Position numbers and translations under genes: made by a program. Source: Mermis nigrescens (taxonomy: Eukaryota; Nematoda; Enoplea; Mermithida; Mermithidae). Taken from it: 64,000 nucleotides of DNA. Under the pieces are notes generated by a model that did no database searches, was not told the origin of the DNA, and worked only from the letters and a program-made list of their open reading frames with translations. Shown here one piece after another: positions 37,072-48,937 of the stretch. Each line of letters starts with the position of its first letter. Within the stretch, counting starts at the first letter, position 1. Location: NCBI GenBank assembly GCA_036768485.1, contig JAVLUZ010000346.1, positions 630,001 to 694,000 on the forward strand, written 5' to 3'.

Positions 37072-37881
37072 TTCATTTAACTTTGCGGTTATCTTCTGAA
37101 ATTGTCCACAAGAATCAAGCTACAAAAGCGGTTTAAACTTCTGATGCAGTAATGCGGCTCAAAACAAGCATACGTCTCCATATGACCAGTGGCGGATCTA
37201 GGATTTTCCTAAGGGGGGCGGTATCGCAACTTTTCCAAAAACAGTCAAAAATAGGTATGAAAATTTGCCCTTAACGCGCGAAATAGCGTTTTTTCGGTGT
37301 TTTACATTGTATCCTTTTACATAAAATCACTTTTGACGCAATATTTGTTCGAAAAATTTCAGAATTTCAGACAATTTTGTGCGGAAAATCTTTGAATTTC
37401 TTTGACTTTTACAAAAATCTGGCGCGTAGCGCCGGAAAATTTGTGGAATTAAGGCGGATAGACGTCTATAAGCATGATTTACTGCTTGATTTCCTTTTTT
37501 TATAGCATTTGATGCGAAACAGCGACATTTTCGATTAAAAATAGAAGAAAACTATGCAGAAATGGAACAGAAAATGGCTTTCAGATCGCCAAGAAAGTTA
37601 AGAAATGTCAAGATATCATCCGGCGCGTAGCGCCGGAAAAGTTGAGAAATTATGGTCACTGACGGCCAAAAATCATTGCAAATTGCATATCCATTCTTTA
37701 TCTCGCCAAATATTTTTGGCCAATGGGGGGGGGCGGCCGCGCTGCCCCTCACCTCTTAAATCCGCGCCTGTATATGACTCAACATACTGTAATATATCAT
37801 ATTTATTGTATTAGTTTAAAACACTTTTGTAACCGCTTCAAACGTTTTCAAAAACCTCAAAGTTAAATGAACCAGACTATA
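37072..37881. mobile_element. TATAGTCTGTTTCA-family MITE split by a younger insertion
   Basis: The left part is 37072-37186 (TATGGTCTGTTTCATTTAAC) and the right part 37771-37881 (ending TGAACCAGACTATA). Removing the 584-bp insertion and one duplication restores the usual length of about 218 bp and the internal order seen at 15371 and 38944. Confidence 0.75.
37187..37770 (+). mobile_element. hAT-like GGGGCGGATT-family element, fourth nesting level
   Basis: A 584-bp element from CAGTGGCGGATCTAGG to TCTTAAATCCGCGCCTG, flanked by CATATGAC and TATATGAC (seven of eight). It holds two GGCGCGTAGCGCC hairpins (37431 and 37622), where the loop is GTA instead of the usual GAA. A long relative is at 50565-51490. 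Confidence 0.8.
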
Positions 37882-38088
37882 GGTCCCGGCGACCATATTT
37901 ACACTTTATCTTTATCTTTATCTTTATCTTTATCTTTTTGAATCCTTTATCTTGCAAATTATCTTTATCTTTATCTTTCTTAATTTTTTATCTTTATCTT
38001 TACCTTTATCTTTATCTTTTAGATTTTAAAATTCCAACTTTATCTTTATCTTTTATCTTGCAAAAAATCCTTATCTTTTACAACACTA

Positions 38089-38815
38089 GTGACCACACCC
38101 GGAAACTGGGAGAAACGGGAGAAACGGCGAAACCATGATAAGCATAGGTAACCACACCGGGAGCCTGGGAGAAACGGGAGAAACGGAGAAACCATGGTAA
38201 GTATAGGTGACCACACCCGGAAACTGGGAGAAACGGGAGAAACGGCGAAACCATGATAAGCATAGGTAACCACGCCCGGAGCCTGGGAGAAACGGGAGAA
38301 ACGGCGAAACCATGATAAGCATAGGTAACCACACCGGGAGCCTGGGAAAAACGGCGAAACCATGGTAAGTATAGGTAACCACACCCGGAGACTGGGAGAA
38401 ACGGGAGAAACGGCGAAACCATGATTAGCATAGGTAACCACACCCGGAGCCTGGGAGAAACGGGAGAAACGGCGAAACCAGGATAAGCATGGAGAAACGT
38501 TTCTCCCGGGAGAAACGTTTCTCCGGGTGTGGTTACCTATGCTTATCATGGTTTCGCCGTTTCTCCCGTTTCTCCCAGTCTCCGGGTGTGGTTACCTATA
38601 TTTATCATGGTTTACCCGGAGACTGGGAGAAACGGGAGAAACGGCGAAACCATGAAAAGCATAGGCAACCACACTCGGAGAAACGTTTCTCCCGGGAGAA
38701 ACGTTTCTCCCACCGGGGCAAATTTTGATGGGAGAAACGGGAGAAACGTTTCTCCTCCGGGGAAATTTTGATGGGAGAAACGTTTCTCCCACCGGGGGAA
38801 ACACTAGTAGGATTT
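38089..38815. repeat. 59-bp minisatellite, right part, with inverted blocks
   Basis: The array continues in the same orientation to about 38480. It then flips (38500-38615 reads the reverse complement) and flips back at about 38608-38680. The switch points carry nested palindromes GGAGAAACGTTTCTCC. The last 100 bp alternates GGAGAAACGTTTCTCC with 'aaattttgatggg'. Confidence 0.85.
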
Positions 38816-38943
38816 ACGGGTTGAGCCCAGTCCAACAGCCGTTGCCTCGCTGATTGGCTGTTAAATGCTTATACCTTTGAGTCACCTTATTATAAGAAAA
38901 ATCAAAATTATTTTGAAACAGAAAAATTGCTGAAGTTTCCTAC

Positions 38944-39169
38944 TATAGTCTCTTCCATTTAACTTTGTGGTATCTTTCTGAATTATTTCGCAAGAATCAG
39001 ACTACAAATGTGGTTTGAAATCTCGGTGCAGTAATGCGGCTTAATCATTACGTACTTCTCTATGTGAATCAATGTACTGTAGAACATTATATCTACCATA
39101 TTAGTAAAACATTTATGTAGTCACTTTGAATTTTTTCAGAAACCTAGTAGTTAAATGAAACAGAATATA
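38944..39169. mobile_element. MITE, TATAGTCTGTTTCA family, long form
   Basis: A 226-bp copy with ends TATAGTCTCTTCCATTTAAC and GTTAAATGAAACAGAATATA. It shares 'cagtaatgcggctta' with its relatives. Confidence 0.75.
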
Positions 39170-39589
39170 GCTTTTTGTTGATGGATGAGTTTACTAACTT
39201 GCTCATTTAAATTAGACTTTTAAACAGCGTACGATTTACTGTATTCCTTACATTTTAACGAATGTAATGCAGTTGTCGTTGTCAGGTTCTCAGTTTGCTT
39301 CCCATTTTAGCGGTTTCTTAATTTTTTGGAATGCTCAACCACACGATGGCAGTTTTTTGAGGGGCCCGTGACATAGTTTTTAAATATTTACCTGGCAACA
39401 GTGCTAAGGATTAAGGAATGCTTGCTTCACAAAACATAGAAAGTAAGTTTATGTTTTTTCTTTAGCGAAACCGAAAATTGAGCGCCTATGTTGAAAAAAC
39501 CAATGTTTTTAAAGGGATTTCATCCTATATGTGATGGTGAGACCCAAAACGACTCTTTGAAAATTTTGTAATTGTAAATTCAGTATACT

Positions 39590-41205
39590 GCAATTACTGA
39601 AAAAGCTTTCTCGAGATCTATCTTAATTAGAAAATCCTTCTTTTCGCGTGATAAAAATAATCTCGTAAAGGCCTTCATTGTTTACGTCAGACCGATCCTT
39701 GAATATTCCTGTGCTTTATGGAACCCCTCTTATATTAGTGATATTAACAGGCTGGAGGCTCTTCAGCGTAAATTTACTAAATACATAGTTGGATTTCCAT
39801 AGCCCTCTTTCTTACGACGAACGCCTTAATCAACTTAACTTAATAGTTAATAGTTTATTGGCTGAATTACATGGACGAGACATGTTACAACAAACACCAA
39901 TACAATAAAGCAAAGAATTATTAGATGAGCAATTTCAGGAAAGGAATTGTCAATAAATGCAAAAAATAACGCGAAATAAGTGAGTTGGTATGTAAGTAAA
40001 TATACAATATATACAAATATTTTATTTTCGTCGCACAAAAAAAGAACACAATAAGAAAAGAAACATTAATATACAATGAAATACAATTATAAATAAACAT
40101 TCGACATGAATCATCATACAAAATCACATATTCTAAAAGCAAGAAATTATTAATTAAAGTACATTTATACGAGATTAGTGCAAAAGACGAAGGTAGGCGC
40201 GCAGGCTAAATAAATTATGCACTTAGAACACGCCCCCTAGCAAATACCCCGTTAGATCAACTTTTTTCAACTTTTCACGGAGGGAAGCAACACTAGGAGA
40301 TCTTACAACAGCTTCAGGAGAGAATTCCATACGTGAATCCACCTATTGGATAAATCATACCCACGAACATCAAGCCGAAAAGGAGTGCATTCACATTTCA
40401 TTGAATTTTGAGCACGCGTGTTGTTTTCACAAAAAGTAAAAAAGTCGGCTTGCTGCAAAACGCATCTACCACTCAATATCTGATACATCATACACAGATC
40501 ACTACGCAATCTGCGAATCTCCAGGCTATCCAATTCTATCCAATTCTAAAGAACAAGGCGTACAGGCAGTGCACTTACATACGCCCCTTGAGAAATTCTA
40601 ATAAATTAAGCTTTGAAACCAAAACCCTAAACTGTTCAAAATTTCTGCAGTCAACAATACATTGTGGCAATGTATTCCAAATTCTAGCCACCCTGTTTGC
40701 AAAATCGTTCTTTCTACAATCCAAATGAGATTTTCTAATATACAACTTCAAGTCGTTATGTGTCGATTAGAATTACGTCGCCTTCATATTTGCTTATGTA
40801 TGATGTATCAGATTATTAGTCAAAAATCTTGTCTTTTCATGACAGATTTTTTTTGTGCTTAATCAAAATACTACTCGCTGTACAAATCGTTTCAAGCTAG
40901 TTGTTCCTCTTGTCCGTTCTAATTTACAAAAATTTGACTTTTTCTATAAGTATATCTCTGTTTAGAATCACCTACCTGATTTTGTTGTCTCTTCCCCTAA
41001 CTTAAATATATTCAAATCTAGATTAATTGATGTCGACTTATCCAAATTTATTAGAGGGCGGGCTCAAATCATCATTTTCATGACTCGCTCGTCGCTTTTT
41101 GCTGTACGCTTTTATTCTTTTGACCGTACGTTTTATTACTTTTTTACATCCTTCGTAATCGTCGCGTTTCAGTAATAAATTATTTCATTCATTCATATAA
41201 CGATC
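39590..41205 (+). pseudogene. CR1/L2-like LINE 3' end, interrupted by an inverted LINE
   Basis: At 39598-39850 the + strand reads a reverse-transcriptase C-terminal block, including FIVYVRPILEYSCALWNP and RLEALQRKFTKYIVGF, then a stop and frameshift before SYDERLNQLNL. The reading resumes at 40735 with LELRRLHICLCMMYQIIS and a degenerate tail ending near 41090. The copy ends at about 41205 with a short TTCA-type tandem tail, typical of CR1/L2 clades. It is dead: there are multiple stops, and another LINE fragment sits inside. Confidence 0.75.
39885..40735 (-). pseudogene. second LINE fragment, inverted inside the first
   Basis: On the minus strand, 40735-40560 reads NDFANRVARIWNTLPQCIVD. Then 40533-40300 reads DSLEIRRLRSDLCMMYQILS, followed after a frameshift by the closing block ending VDLTGYLLGGVF and a stop. 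The rest to about 39885 would be its 3' untranslated tail. The order suggests two pieces of LINE C-termini joined in one insertion. Flanking target duplications were not resolved. Confidence 0.65.
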
Positions 41206-41324
41206 AGTAATGTGTTCTAGGCTAAATTTAAGAATATGGTACCTCTACAAAAGAAGCAAAACGAATACGGAATGCCAAAATTTTTTCGCCAAACTGGTAG
41301 AGCATGATAAGGCTAAAGTTTCTA

Positions 41325-42335
41325 ATATGGTTTTGTCTCCGATTCTCATAAAAATAATTTTTTCTGATAGATTCGAGGACAATGAGTCCAGAAAAAAAGC
41401 GTTTAGGGGGCTGACGAATATTTGTGGAGATAGAGCCCTTCAAACTTGCAAAAACGTGATTATTTCAATGTTCTTAGGGCTCTATCTCCACGAATATTCG
41501 TTAGCCGCCTAAACGCTTTTGTTTTCTGGACTCAGCGTCCTCGAATCTATCAGAAAAAATTATCTATAGGAGAATCGGTTACAAAAAATTTTTTTGAAAA
41601 AAAAATTTATAAAAAAAATTATGCAAAAGCCCCCATTTTTAACATATCTACATTGAAGTTCTGAGGTAAAAAAAGCGTAAAAACACTGTTTTTTGGGAAA
41701 ATTGAGAAAAAACCATATTAGATAAAATTTGGTGATTAGATCCATGCCAGCTAAATTTTTGGCAAATATGTACTTGCCCACAACTCACCAGCTTGCTTAT
41801 ACGAACATCTTAGGCTTAGGCTTAGAACGTGTTTTCACATTGGTGCCAGCTGATGGTCTAAGCCTGAGACAATTTTTGCCCCAATTGTGCCTTAGGCTTA
41901 GACCATCAGCTGGCACCAATTTGATATGCACGGCAAGTCCAAAATAATAACCGTGATGAATCGATTACACCCTGCCTCAGCTTTTCTAACGTCAGAACTG
42001 TAATGTGGAAATGTTTAAAATGGGGGTTTTGCATAATTTTTTTTGCAAAATTTTTTTCAAAAAAATTTTTTGTCACCGATTCTCCTGAAAATAATTTTTT
42101 TTTCTGATAGATTCGAGGACGCTGAGTCCAGAAAAAAAGCGTTTAGGCGGCTGATGAATATTTGTGGAGATAGGGCCCTAAGAACATTGAAATAATGACG
42201 TTTTTTGCAAGTTTGAAGGACTCTATCTCCACAAATATTCGTCAGCCCCCTAAACGCTTTTTTCTGAACTCAGCGTCCTCGAATCTATCAGAAAAAATTA
42301 TTTCTAGGAGAATCGGAGACAAAACCATATTAGAA
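41325..42335. repeat. 1-kb nested palindrome
   Basis: The outer arms pair 'ggttttgtctccgattctc' near 41330 with its complement near 42310. Inside the left half a second palindrome (about 41340-41575) is centred near 41457. Inside the right half a similar one (about 42095-42300) is centred near 42198. At the middle a third pairs 'ggtgccagctgatggtct' (41842) with its complement (41900). The whole can fold as a branched cruciform. Confidence 0.8.
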
Positions 42336-42699
42336 AAAAATTTCCATGATAAATTGATGCGCGGAAAAATAATTTGGTGAAAATCTGAGCCATACTTGCA
42401 AAGTTGCAGGCAACTCTCGATTTGAGTGTTGAGACGGTTAAACGGCTCGATCCAAGGACTTATATACACATTTGTCAGAAATAAATAATCTGGGCTGAAA
42501 TTATGGAAGGAAGCATTGCAATGAAGGAGAAAAAAGAAAAAGACGCGGAAAGCTGTTTGAAATTTAAAAAAAACTTTAAAAATTTTCATATTTCTTGTAT
42601 GTTTTTCGGTTTTACTAAAATCTAAGTTTTTGCTTCTATTATACTTAGGCTCAGGCTTAGTATATCTGAAAAGGTGTTTAAAGCTGCTTAGGTCGAGGT

Positions 42700-42880
42700 T
42701 GCTCCCGCTCAGGTCGATGTATAGATGCTTAGGTCGATGTATAGATGCTTAGATCGATGTATATATGCTTAGGTCGATGTATAGATGCTTAGGTCGATGC
42801 ATAGATGCTTAAATCGATGTATAGATACTTAGGTCGATGTATAGATGCTTAGGTCGATGTATAGATGCTTAGGTCGACGT
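42700..42880 (+). repeat. 20-bp tandem repeat
   Basis: About nine units of AGGTCGATGTATAGATGCTT with few differences. Half units with 'ttaggtcg' continue on both sides. Confidence 0.9.
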
Positions 42881-43457
42881 CAATTGTGTATCTACATGTG
42901 ATTCTGCATTCCGCTGTTTGAATCTTCAAATACTTAGGTCGAGAAGAGGCTAATTAACGAAACACATAGCTTTTGTAATATTGATCATAGACGGATGAAA
43001 TTTTTTCCGCGCCTCCTTTCAACATGTTCTAAGTACTGAGCAAAAAAATTCGCTTTTCAGAAGTTTATTATATAGTATTCTGAAAGTACCATATTCTTAA
43101 CTTACTCCTATGTTCTATCTCATAAAACTGCATTTCCAGACCTTCACTGGTGCACTTTAGCCAATTTCGGGTGTCTCAGCGGAATAATTCATGAATGTGG
43201 TGCGGAATGCCGAAAAATTTTGATGTATTCAGCGTTTTCAAGTCGAATTTGCGGCTCTTTTAGAGGCTGATGCTTTAGAAATTCAGTTGGCGCAAAGTGC
43301 TATAAAATGTCATTACCACAATCTCAACTCTAAAAATTATTTTGAAATTGTATCCAAAATTAAAGGAAAAAAATTACAAAACCAGGTATCACGAAACGAT
43401 TAAGTTGAGTTTCATCAAAGAATGAGAACATTAACGTTCCCAGTAAATCGGTTTATA
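42881..43457. other. intergenic, nothing recognised
   Basis: AT-rich sequence with no exon-like frame, inverted repeat or array, apart from isolated 'ttaggtcgag' half units at its left end. Confidence 0.4.
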
Positions 43458-43560
43458 GTAGTGATCGACCGGGGCACCTGCCAGCGAACGAGCGGGCCCA
43501 GAATTTGGCCGGGACCGGGAACCGGGCTTTTGAGGCCGGGACCGGGACCGGGCCTTGTTA
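43458..43560. repeat. GC-rich GGGCCCGGG-type repeat
   Basis: A 100-bp patch with several GGGACCGGG or GGCCGGGACC units and a 'gtgatcgaccgggg' left edge stands out from AT-rich flanks. Related patches are at 45305, 50045, 53084 and 56476. It is probably a dispersed element; boundaries are uncertain. Confidence 0.6.
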
Positions 43561-43738
43561 TATAAATAATACGTAGGCCTTGCATGATGTAGGCACAAAT
43601 TGATATATACATTTGCACACTGAGACATCAGAAATCCTTTATTCAGAGACATAGTCAGGGTCTTAAATTGAACGATTTGTAACCAATAGCACGGAAACCA
43701 GATTTTAAGAACAACAATTCGTCAACATTATCAGGAAG

Positions 43739-44504
43739 CAGTGTTTTTTTGTACAAGGTCCGTTTGTACATGTACTAAGATGGTCCCCAAAAGTCTTTGT
43801 ACATTTTGTACATGCAAGTTTTTGTGTACTATAATATAGTACAGTAACGATTTTAGTGTGGTAAAACGGGGTTTTCAATCTTTGGTAGTGTATTTTAGCT
43901 AATTTTTACGTTTCTGACGCCAAAATTTACTGAAAATTGTCTCTAAACGGCGCGAAGCGCCGAAAATTACGCCGAAAAATTTGACATTTTTCCATTCAAA
44001 ATGCAAATTCTGCTATTTTAAACATATATAGGACAAACAATTACTTATATCGGCGCGAAGCGGCGAAAATTTCCGGGAATTTTACACCTTTTTACAGTTT
44101 TCGTCTTCCCGAAAATCTTTGTACATTTTGTACACATAAATTTTTGGGTACTATTATATGGTACAGTAGCGATTTTAGTGTGGTAAAAAGAGGTTGTTCG
44201 ACTTTTGGTAGTGTATTTTAGCTAATTTCTGGGTCTCTAAGGGAAAAAATCACTAAGAATCGTCTTAAAACGGCGTAAAACGCCGAAAAACTTGACATTT
44301 TTTCCTTTTAAATGCAATTTCTGCCATTATAAAGATATATAGAACACACAATTACTCATTCCGGCGCGAAGCGCCGAAGAGTTTTGCAAATTTAAGACCT
44401 TTTTTGCAATTTTTGTCTTCCCAAAAATCTTTGTACATGTACAAAGACGGTCCCGAAAAGTCTTTGTACATCGGGAAAAATCTTTGCCGAGTACAAAAAA
44501 ACTG
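43739..44504 (+). mobile_element. hAT-like GTACAAAG MITE, reference copy
   Basis: A 766-bp element from CAGTGTTTTTTTGTACAAGG to GTACAAAAAAACTG, flanked by an exact 8-bp duplication TCAGGAAG. The family signature GTACATGTAC-AAAG sits in both subterminal regions. It contains hairpins GGCGC-GAA-GCGCC at 43949 and 44363, a close variant at 44052, and GGCGT-AAA-ACGCC at 44272, where both arms changed together. Part of the interior appears to be duplicated, giving the greater length than the 430-bp copies. No coding capacity is seen. Confidence 0.88.
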
Positions 44505-44512
44505 TCAGGAAG

Positions 44513-46076
44513 CAGTACGCAAAATCAATAGGTCACAGTGATACGGAAGAAATACAGTGGAGTGGACATAATTGATTTAAACAAGAAGTTAATCACATAA
44601 GACATCGATCTTAGCAATAAGAACACGCAGTCACAAAATAGTGGCTAATCATTTGAGTGGAATAATATAAGATTGTATTTATTTGCTTGGACGAGTTCTC
44701 GAGTAAATTTTTGCTTAAGTAGAATAAAAAAAGCTAAGGCTACAAAGGAATAGTCACAGGGGCATAGGTTGCCGAGAAAACTGCTTTTTTCTTCGACAGA
44801 ATTTTTTAAGACAAGGCTCGAGTTCTCTTGAGCAAGCTATTATTAGCTCACTGTCACGTAGACAACAAAAGAAATCTTTACACTTTTTGCATAAATTAAT
44901 ATTCATACCAATGTCTCTTTATGTTGAAATGTGAGGATTGCACACTCTTATCGCGCTTAAGCAGAGTCTAGTAGTCAGTATAACAACAATAATGCTATGG
45001 TTTTTTGAATACATATATCATTCCCATTATTTGCGGAAAAGTCGACATATCGGTATTTTAAAAAATTACATTTTATGCACGATTTTAATGCGCATAAATG
45101 CATAACATAAGATTCACGCGTCGAGATATGAATGAGATCGGGGACACACGAATATAACGAGTTGCATCAGTCCAAATTAAGTGCAAAATGGATACACAGA
45201 CAGTGCCTACTGATTAACGTGCTACAAAGGTTCAGATTATGTACGCATGTACATACAGCATTACACGCTTCTCTAAGTTAGGTAATTTGAATGCCTTGCA
45301 TAATCTATAAGGCCCGGCCCAGGCCCGGCCGTTCTGAGGCCGGGACCAGGACCGGGACCGGGCCTGCCAGGCCCGACCGGGACCGGGCGTCCGGTCGTTC
45401 CTTGGCACCTGCCCAGGCTATCCCCGGCCGTTTTTCAGCATTCCTGGCCTCGGCCAGGGCAAGGTCAAAAAATGGCCGGGGCCGAGGAAATTTTTAGTCC
45501 AATTCGTATTTTGTACAGGATGTGATACTGCCAGTCATTTATCAGTGGGAAATTGTTAATTTTGAGAACTGTACTGATTCGACCATATGTTTACTTAGTC
45601 CTTGTTATATCTTTGCTACTGTGTATAAGTGAGCTTTTACTGAAATAATGTTCAGGACGATCTGCATGTTTTCGATTCCTTCACTTAACTCATTAAACCA
45701 AATGCTACTTTTATCTCATTTATTCATAGCTAGTGGCTAACAGATTTAGAGTTGACAAATACGTTCTATTTCTAGTTGGAAATTGTACATTTTCAAAAAA
45801 CTATTTTTACAACAAATACTTTTACATTTAATTGAATGGGAACCGCCAGCTTTAAAACACGTTTTTTGTGTGGGAATCTTGAGCGCGCCACCCCAGACCA
45901 TACTGGAGCAATGGCCGGCCTTTCCCATGATATCGAAGAAAAGAATTTTGGTTGGTTGCTAGTTCGAAAAAGGGTTGTTCTATTATTTGACCATTTACCT
46001 CGAGATTTTTAAACCAACAATGCGTTTTACCAGTCGGAGTATAGGAAGCTTACACGTTTTTGTAGCGCACTAAGTA
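44513..46076. other. intergenic, mostly unassigned
   Basis: No convincing exon. The only features are the GC-rich patch at 45305-45480 and AT-rich filler with short chance frames. Confidence 0.35.
45305..45480. repeat. GC-rich GGCCCGGCC-type repeat
   Basis: Multiple GGCCCGGCC and GGGACCGGGACC units in about 175 bp. The arginine- and glycine-rich frame across it is an artefact of the repeat. Confidence 0.65.
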
Positions 46077-46084
46077 CTAACAAG

Positions 46085-46822
46085 CACTGTTTTTTTCTAC
46101 GAGACAAAGATTTTGAGGCTCGTACAAAGATTTTTGGAGCCATCTTTGTGTAATGTACAAGACTTTTTGGGGCAAAGTAATAGTAATTTTAACGTTTTTT
46201 GGAGTATTTTTTAGCAAAATTTCTAAAAATCTTCGGCGCTTCGCGCCGAATATCATAATTACATTCTATTTAGCTCCAAGCGCGAGCATTTAGCACTCTA
46301 AAAGCTATCTGTAAGCATCTTTGTACAGATTGAAGCATCTTTTACATCTATTTCCACTCTTTTATAAAGATTTTATGCAGAAAAAAGATCTATTAAACAA
46401 CTGCACTGTTTTCTGCCGTTTGAAGATAAAATTGACTCTTTTATCTTTGCGTTGCATTAAATTCATAAGCAAATTGGTGTCTATTATGAGATTCAGTCAG
46501 CACATTGCAACCGCTTATTATCTATAATTGTGTAACACAAGTCATTTCAACTTGCTGAGTCGAATTTTATGTGTAATTTCAACCTAAGACTTATGAAAAT
46601 TTTGGCGTTTCGGGCCGAACTAATATGACCAGCTGAATTTAGGACAAAGTTACACCTTTTGCGAAGCGTGCGGGTCACGGATAACAATCTAGTAGTATGT
46701 AAAAATGTGTACATTCAATTGCATATCTACACGTTATATGTACAAAAAAATTTTGCTCGTACAAAGACTTTTCCGGAGATCTTTGTACATGTACAAAGAG
46801 GCTCGTACAAAAAAAAACAGTG
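46085..46822 (+). mobile_element. hAT-like MITE, CACTG-TTTTTTT family, copy A
   Basis: A 738-bp element from CACTGTTTTTTTCTACGAG to GTACAAAAAAAAACAGTG, flanked by CTAACAAG and CTAATAAG (seven of eight). It contains the 18-bp palindrome CTTTGTACATGTACAAAG near its right end and the hairpin GGCGCTTCGCGCC at 46235. A second copy, highly similar along its whole length, lies at 48938-49679. The shared 68-residue frame has no known domain and is not supported as a gene. Confidence 0.85.
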
Positions 46823-46933
46823 CTAATAAGTAAATATCTTTGGAGTGCTCGTTGTGCTTAGGAGTTCTTTATCAGTAAGTTTTGCAATGTGTCTGAGTAA
46901 GTAGATTTGATTTTTTAAATAAAATTCTTGTTG

Positions 46934-47011
46934 ATGCTCGTAACATTGACCGTTGACACCGAACGGCCTACCGCTTATACCTGGTTTAACCGAGTTGAAC
47001 CCATTGCCCAG
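46934..47011 (+). CDS. possible first coding exon of a small membrane protein
   Basis: A start codon at 46934, preceded by an in-frame stop at 46916, opens 26 codons that end at a consensus cag|gtaggc donor in phase 0. The product begins MLVTLTVDTERPTAYTWFNR. It is offered only because phase, spacing (152-bp intron) and splice signals fit the better-supported exon at 47164. I do not recognise the family. Confidence 0.35.
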
Positions 47012-47163
47012 GTAGGCTCAGACTTCCAGCCCCAAAGGAGAGGGTTTCCCTTGCATTAACTTCTATCCAAGGTACTACCCGTGTACTTAAATTTTTAAAC
47101 TGTGCAGCTTTAATTGTGAAAAATTTCTAAAATAATTTCTGATATGCATTAAAATTGTCGCAG

Positions 47164-47349
47164 GATTACATGAAAAGTTCAAAAATGACATTATTTGACA
47201 ACTACGACGAAAATTTTCGGCCTGGCTACGCCTATATTACGGTAGCTATGTTTTCTACATGCACCGGCTTCCTAAGTTTGATGGTCGCATTTGATGTTAA
47301 CTTACAAAGGAGAGGATTGGAGGATCTGAGATCACGTTCCTTGTTTCAG
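47164..47349 (+). CDS. candidate exon: single-pass membrane segment
   Basis: A 62-codon frame is bounded by a gtcgcag acceptor and a ttcag|gtgcat donor, phase 0 on both sides. It encodes an acidic-basic lead (LFDNYDENFRPG), one hydrophobic segment (YAYITVAMFSTCTGFLSLMV) and a charged end (NLQRRGLEDLRSRSLFQ). Base composition is richer and more balanced than the flanks, which favours real coding. The family is not recognised. It would be topologically a small single-pass protein. Confidence 0.5.
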
Positions 47350-47679
47350 GTGCATCAATATTTTGTCTAATGCATAGAAAATAATACCTAAAAGAAGGCG
47401 TGGAAAATAAGTCGAAACTTGCGCAGTTAGGGCAGTCAGTGCAAGAATTCAAGGAAAGTTTTAGTCGTTCTTCTGACAGTTTTGGTCAAAATTGATGCCC
47501 TGATTACGAGAAGTAAAACCATTTTGTGACTAATCCGTGGGATGCAACCTTGAGTGGGCAGCAAGAAACTCCTGGGATGGGGTCAGGATTAGTAAAATTG
47601 CCAGAAATATTAGATAAAATAGAATTCTGGGGGTCTACAGTAATCTAGGGGTTCAACTTCTAGGGGTACAACCACATCT

Positions 47680-47810
47680 GGGCGTGGGGATGTGTGAGGG
47701 TATGCACTCCCCGAGAAACCAAAGTACCCCCAAAAGCGAAATATCCCCCAGAATTCAATGTTTGAAAATTTTCGTTGTTTGTTTCGCAATTTTTTTATGC
47801 CAATGGAATT
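47680..47810 (+). mobile_element. partial GGGCGTGGGG-family MITE
   Basis: The left half only: 'catctgggcgtgggg' through 'cgcaatttttttatgccaatgg', then the match stops. No right end or target duplication is present. Confidence 0.6.
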
Positions 47811-48224
47811 CGAATTTTTCAATAAATTGTGACGCTAGAGCAAAGTAGCTTGTATTTTCAGCTTTAGTACATCAGTATTTATCATATTTGTTAAAAAAAG
47901 GTAAAAAAATCACATTCTGTACAAGTACCTCATAAACTGCATATATAAGTGCCAACAGGCTTTGGTTGGAAACCATTTGTTATTTCTTGAAATATTTTGG
48001 ACCTGAATGCAAAACTTGTAGGTATTTTATGAATCAGCCGACTTATGTCACGAAAGTTAGTCAATTTTCATTCTCAGTCAGAAAATGATTGTAATGTGGA
48101 AATAAGAAAATGCACTCTATTTTGTGTACCGGAAAACGCATCCCAAAATATAATGGTAAATAGTAAATTCCACAAAGCACGAAGGTTCTAAATTCCGCTT
48201 CTACTGTACTTGCGAACGCCGATC

Positions 48225-48460
48225 GACCATTACAATGCCTCATGCCAGCACGTCTATAACTAGACCAAGTCTGGGTCACGGGCCGGTGTGAATGCACAGA
48301 AACGCTGCTTATTACCGCTGTACAAGTGTAGCTCCCTACTTATCGACCCCGGAGGAACGAAAGGCTGGCTTGACCTGCTGGAAAGAGCTAGCATCACGCG
48401 GAATTAAACCAGGGATCTTGCGATCCTATGGTTAAAGTGTTAACGCGCAGCAATGTCAAA
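48225..48460 (-). repeat. tRNA-derived SINE
   Basis: Read on the minus strand, a tRNA-like head (GCGCGTTAACACTTTAACC as a degenerate A-box region, then GATCCCTGGTTTAATTCC, close to the B-box GGTTCGAATCC) is followed by an unrelated body with 'acaccggcccgtgaccc'. This head-plus-body order is typical of SINEs. It is not a functional tRNA, because the cloverleaf arms do not all pair. Confidence 0.55.
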
Positions 48461-48532
48461 GATCCGAAAATATAGGGTCACCAATTTTCAGACCGCTCCC
48501 CCTTGAAAAAATCCTGCGTACGCCCCTGATTT

Positions 48533-48937
<405 letters not shown>

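Larger units (their letters stand above)
33559..38088. mobile_element. 4.5-kb non-autonomous hAT-like element inserted in the minisatellite
   Basis: The element begins TAGTGTTGTAAAAGATA and ends TATCTTTTACAACACTA. It is flanked by an exact 8-bp duplication, GTGACCAC, taken from the minisatellite unit. The T-A-G-x-G start and 8-bp duplication are classic hAT features. Both ends are runs of TATCTT/AAGATA pentamer-hexamer repeats. The interior is a satellite array plus younger MITEs; no transposase frame is present. Confidence 0.85.
33214..38828. mobile_element. outer hAT-like element built of a 59-bp minisatellite
   Basis: The element starts GGCCCAACCCGTAAATC and ends GATTTACGGGTTGAGCCC. It is flanked on both sides by an exact 8-bp duplication, AGTCCAAC. 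Without the internal insertion its length would be about 1.08 kb, mostly a minisatellite. It was split by the 4.5-kb element at 33559-38088. Confidence 0.8.

Noticed and set aside
45291..45497. Arg/Gly-rich 68-residue frame
   Set aside because: Encoded entirely by the GC-rich repeat patch.
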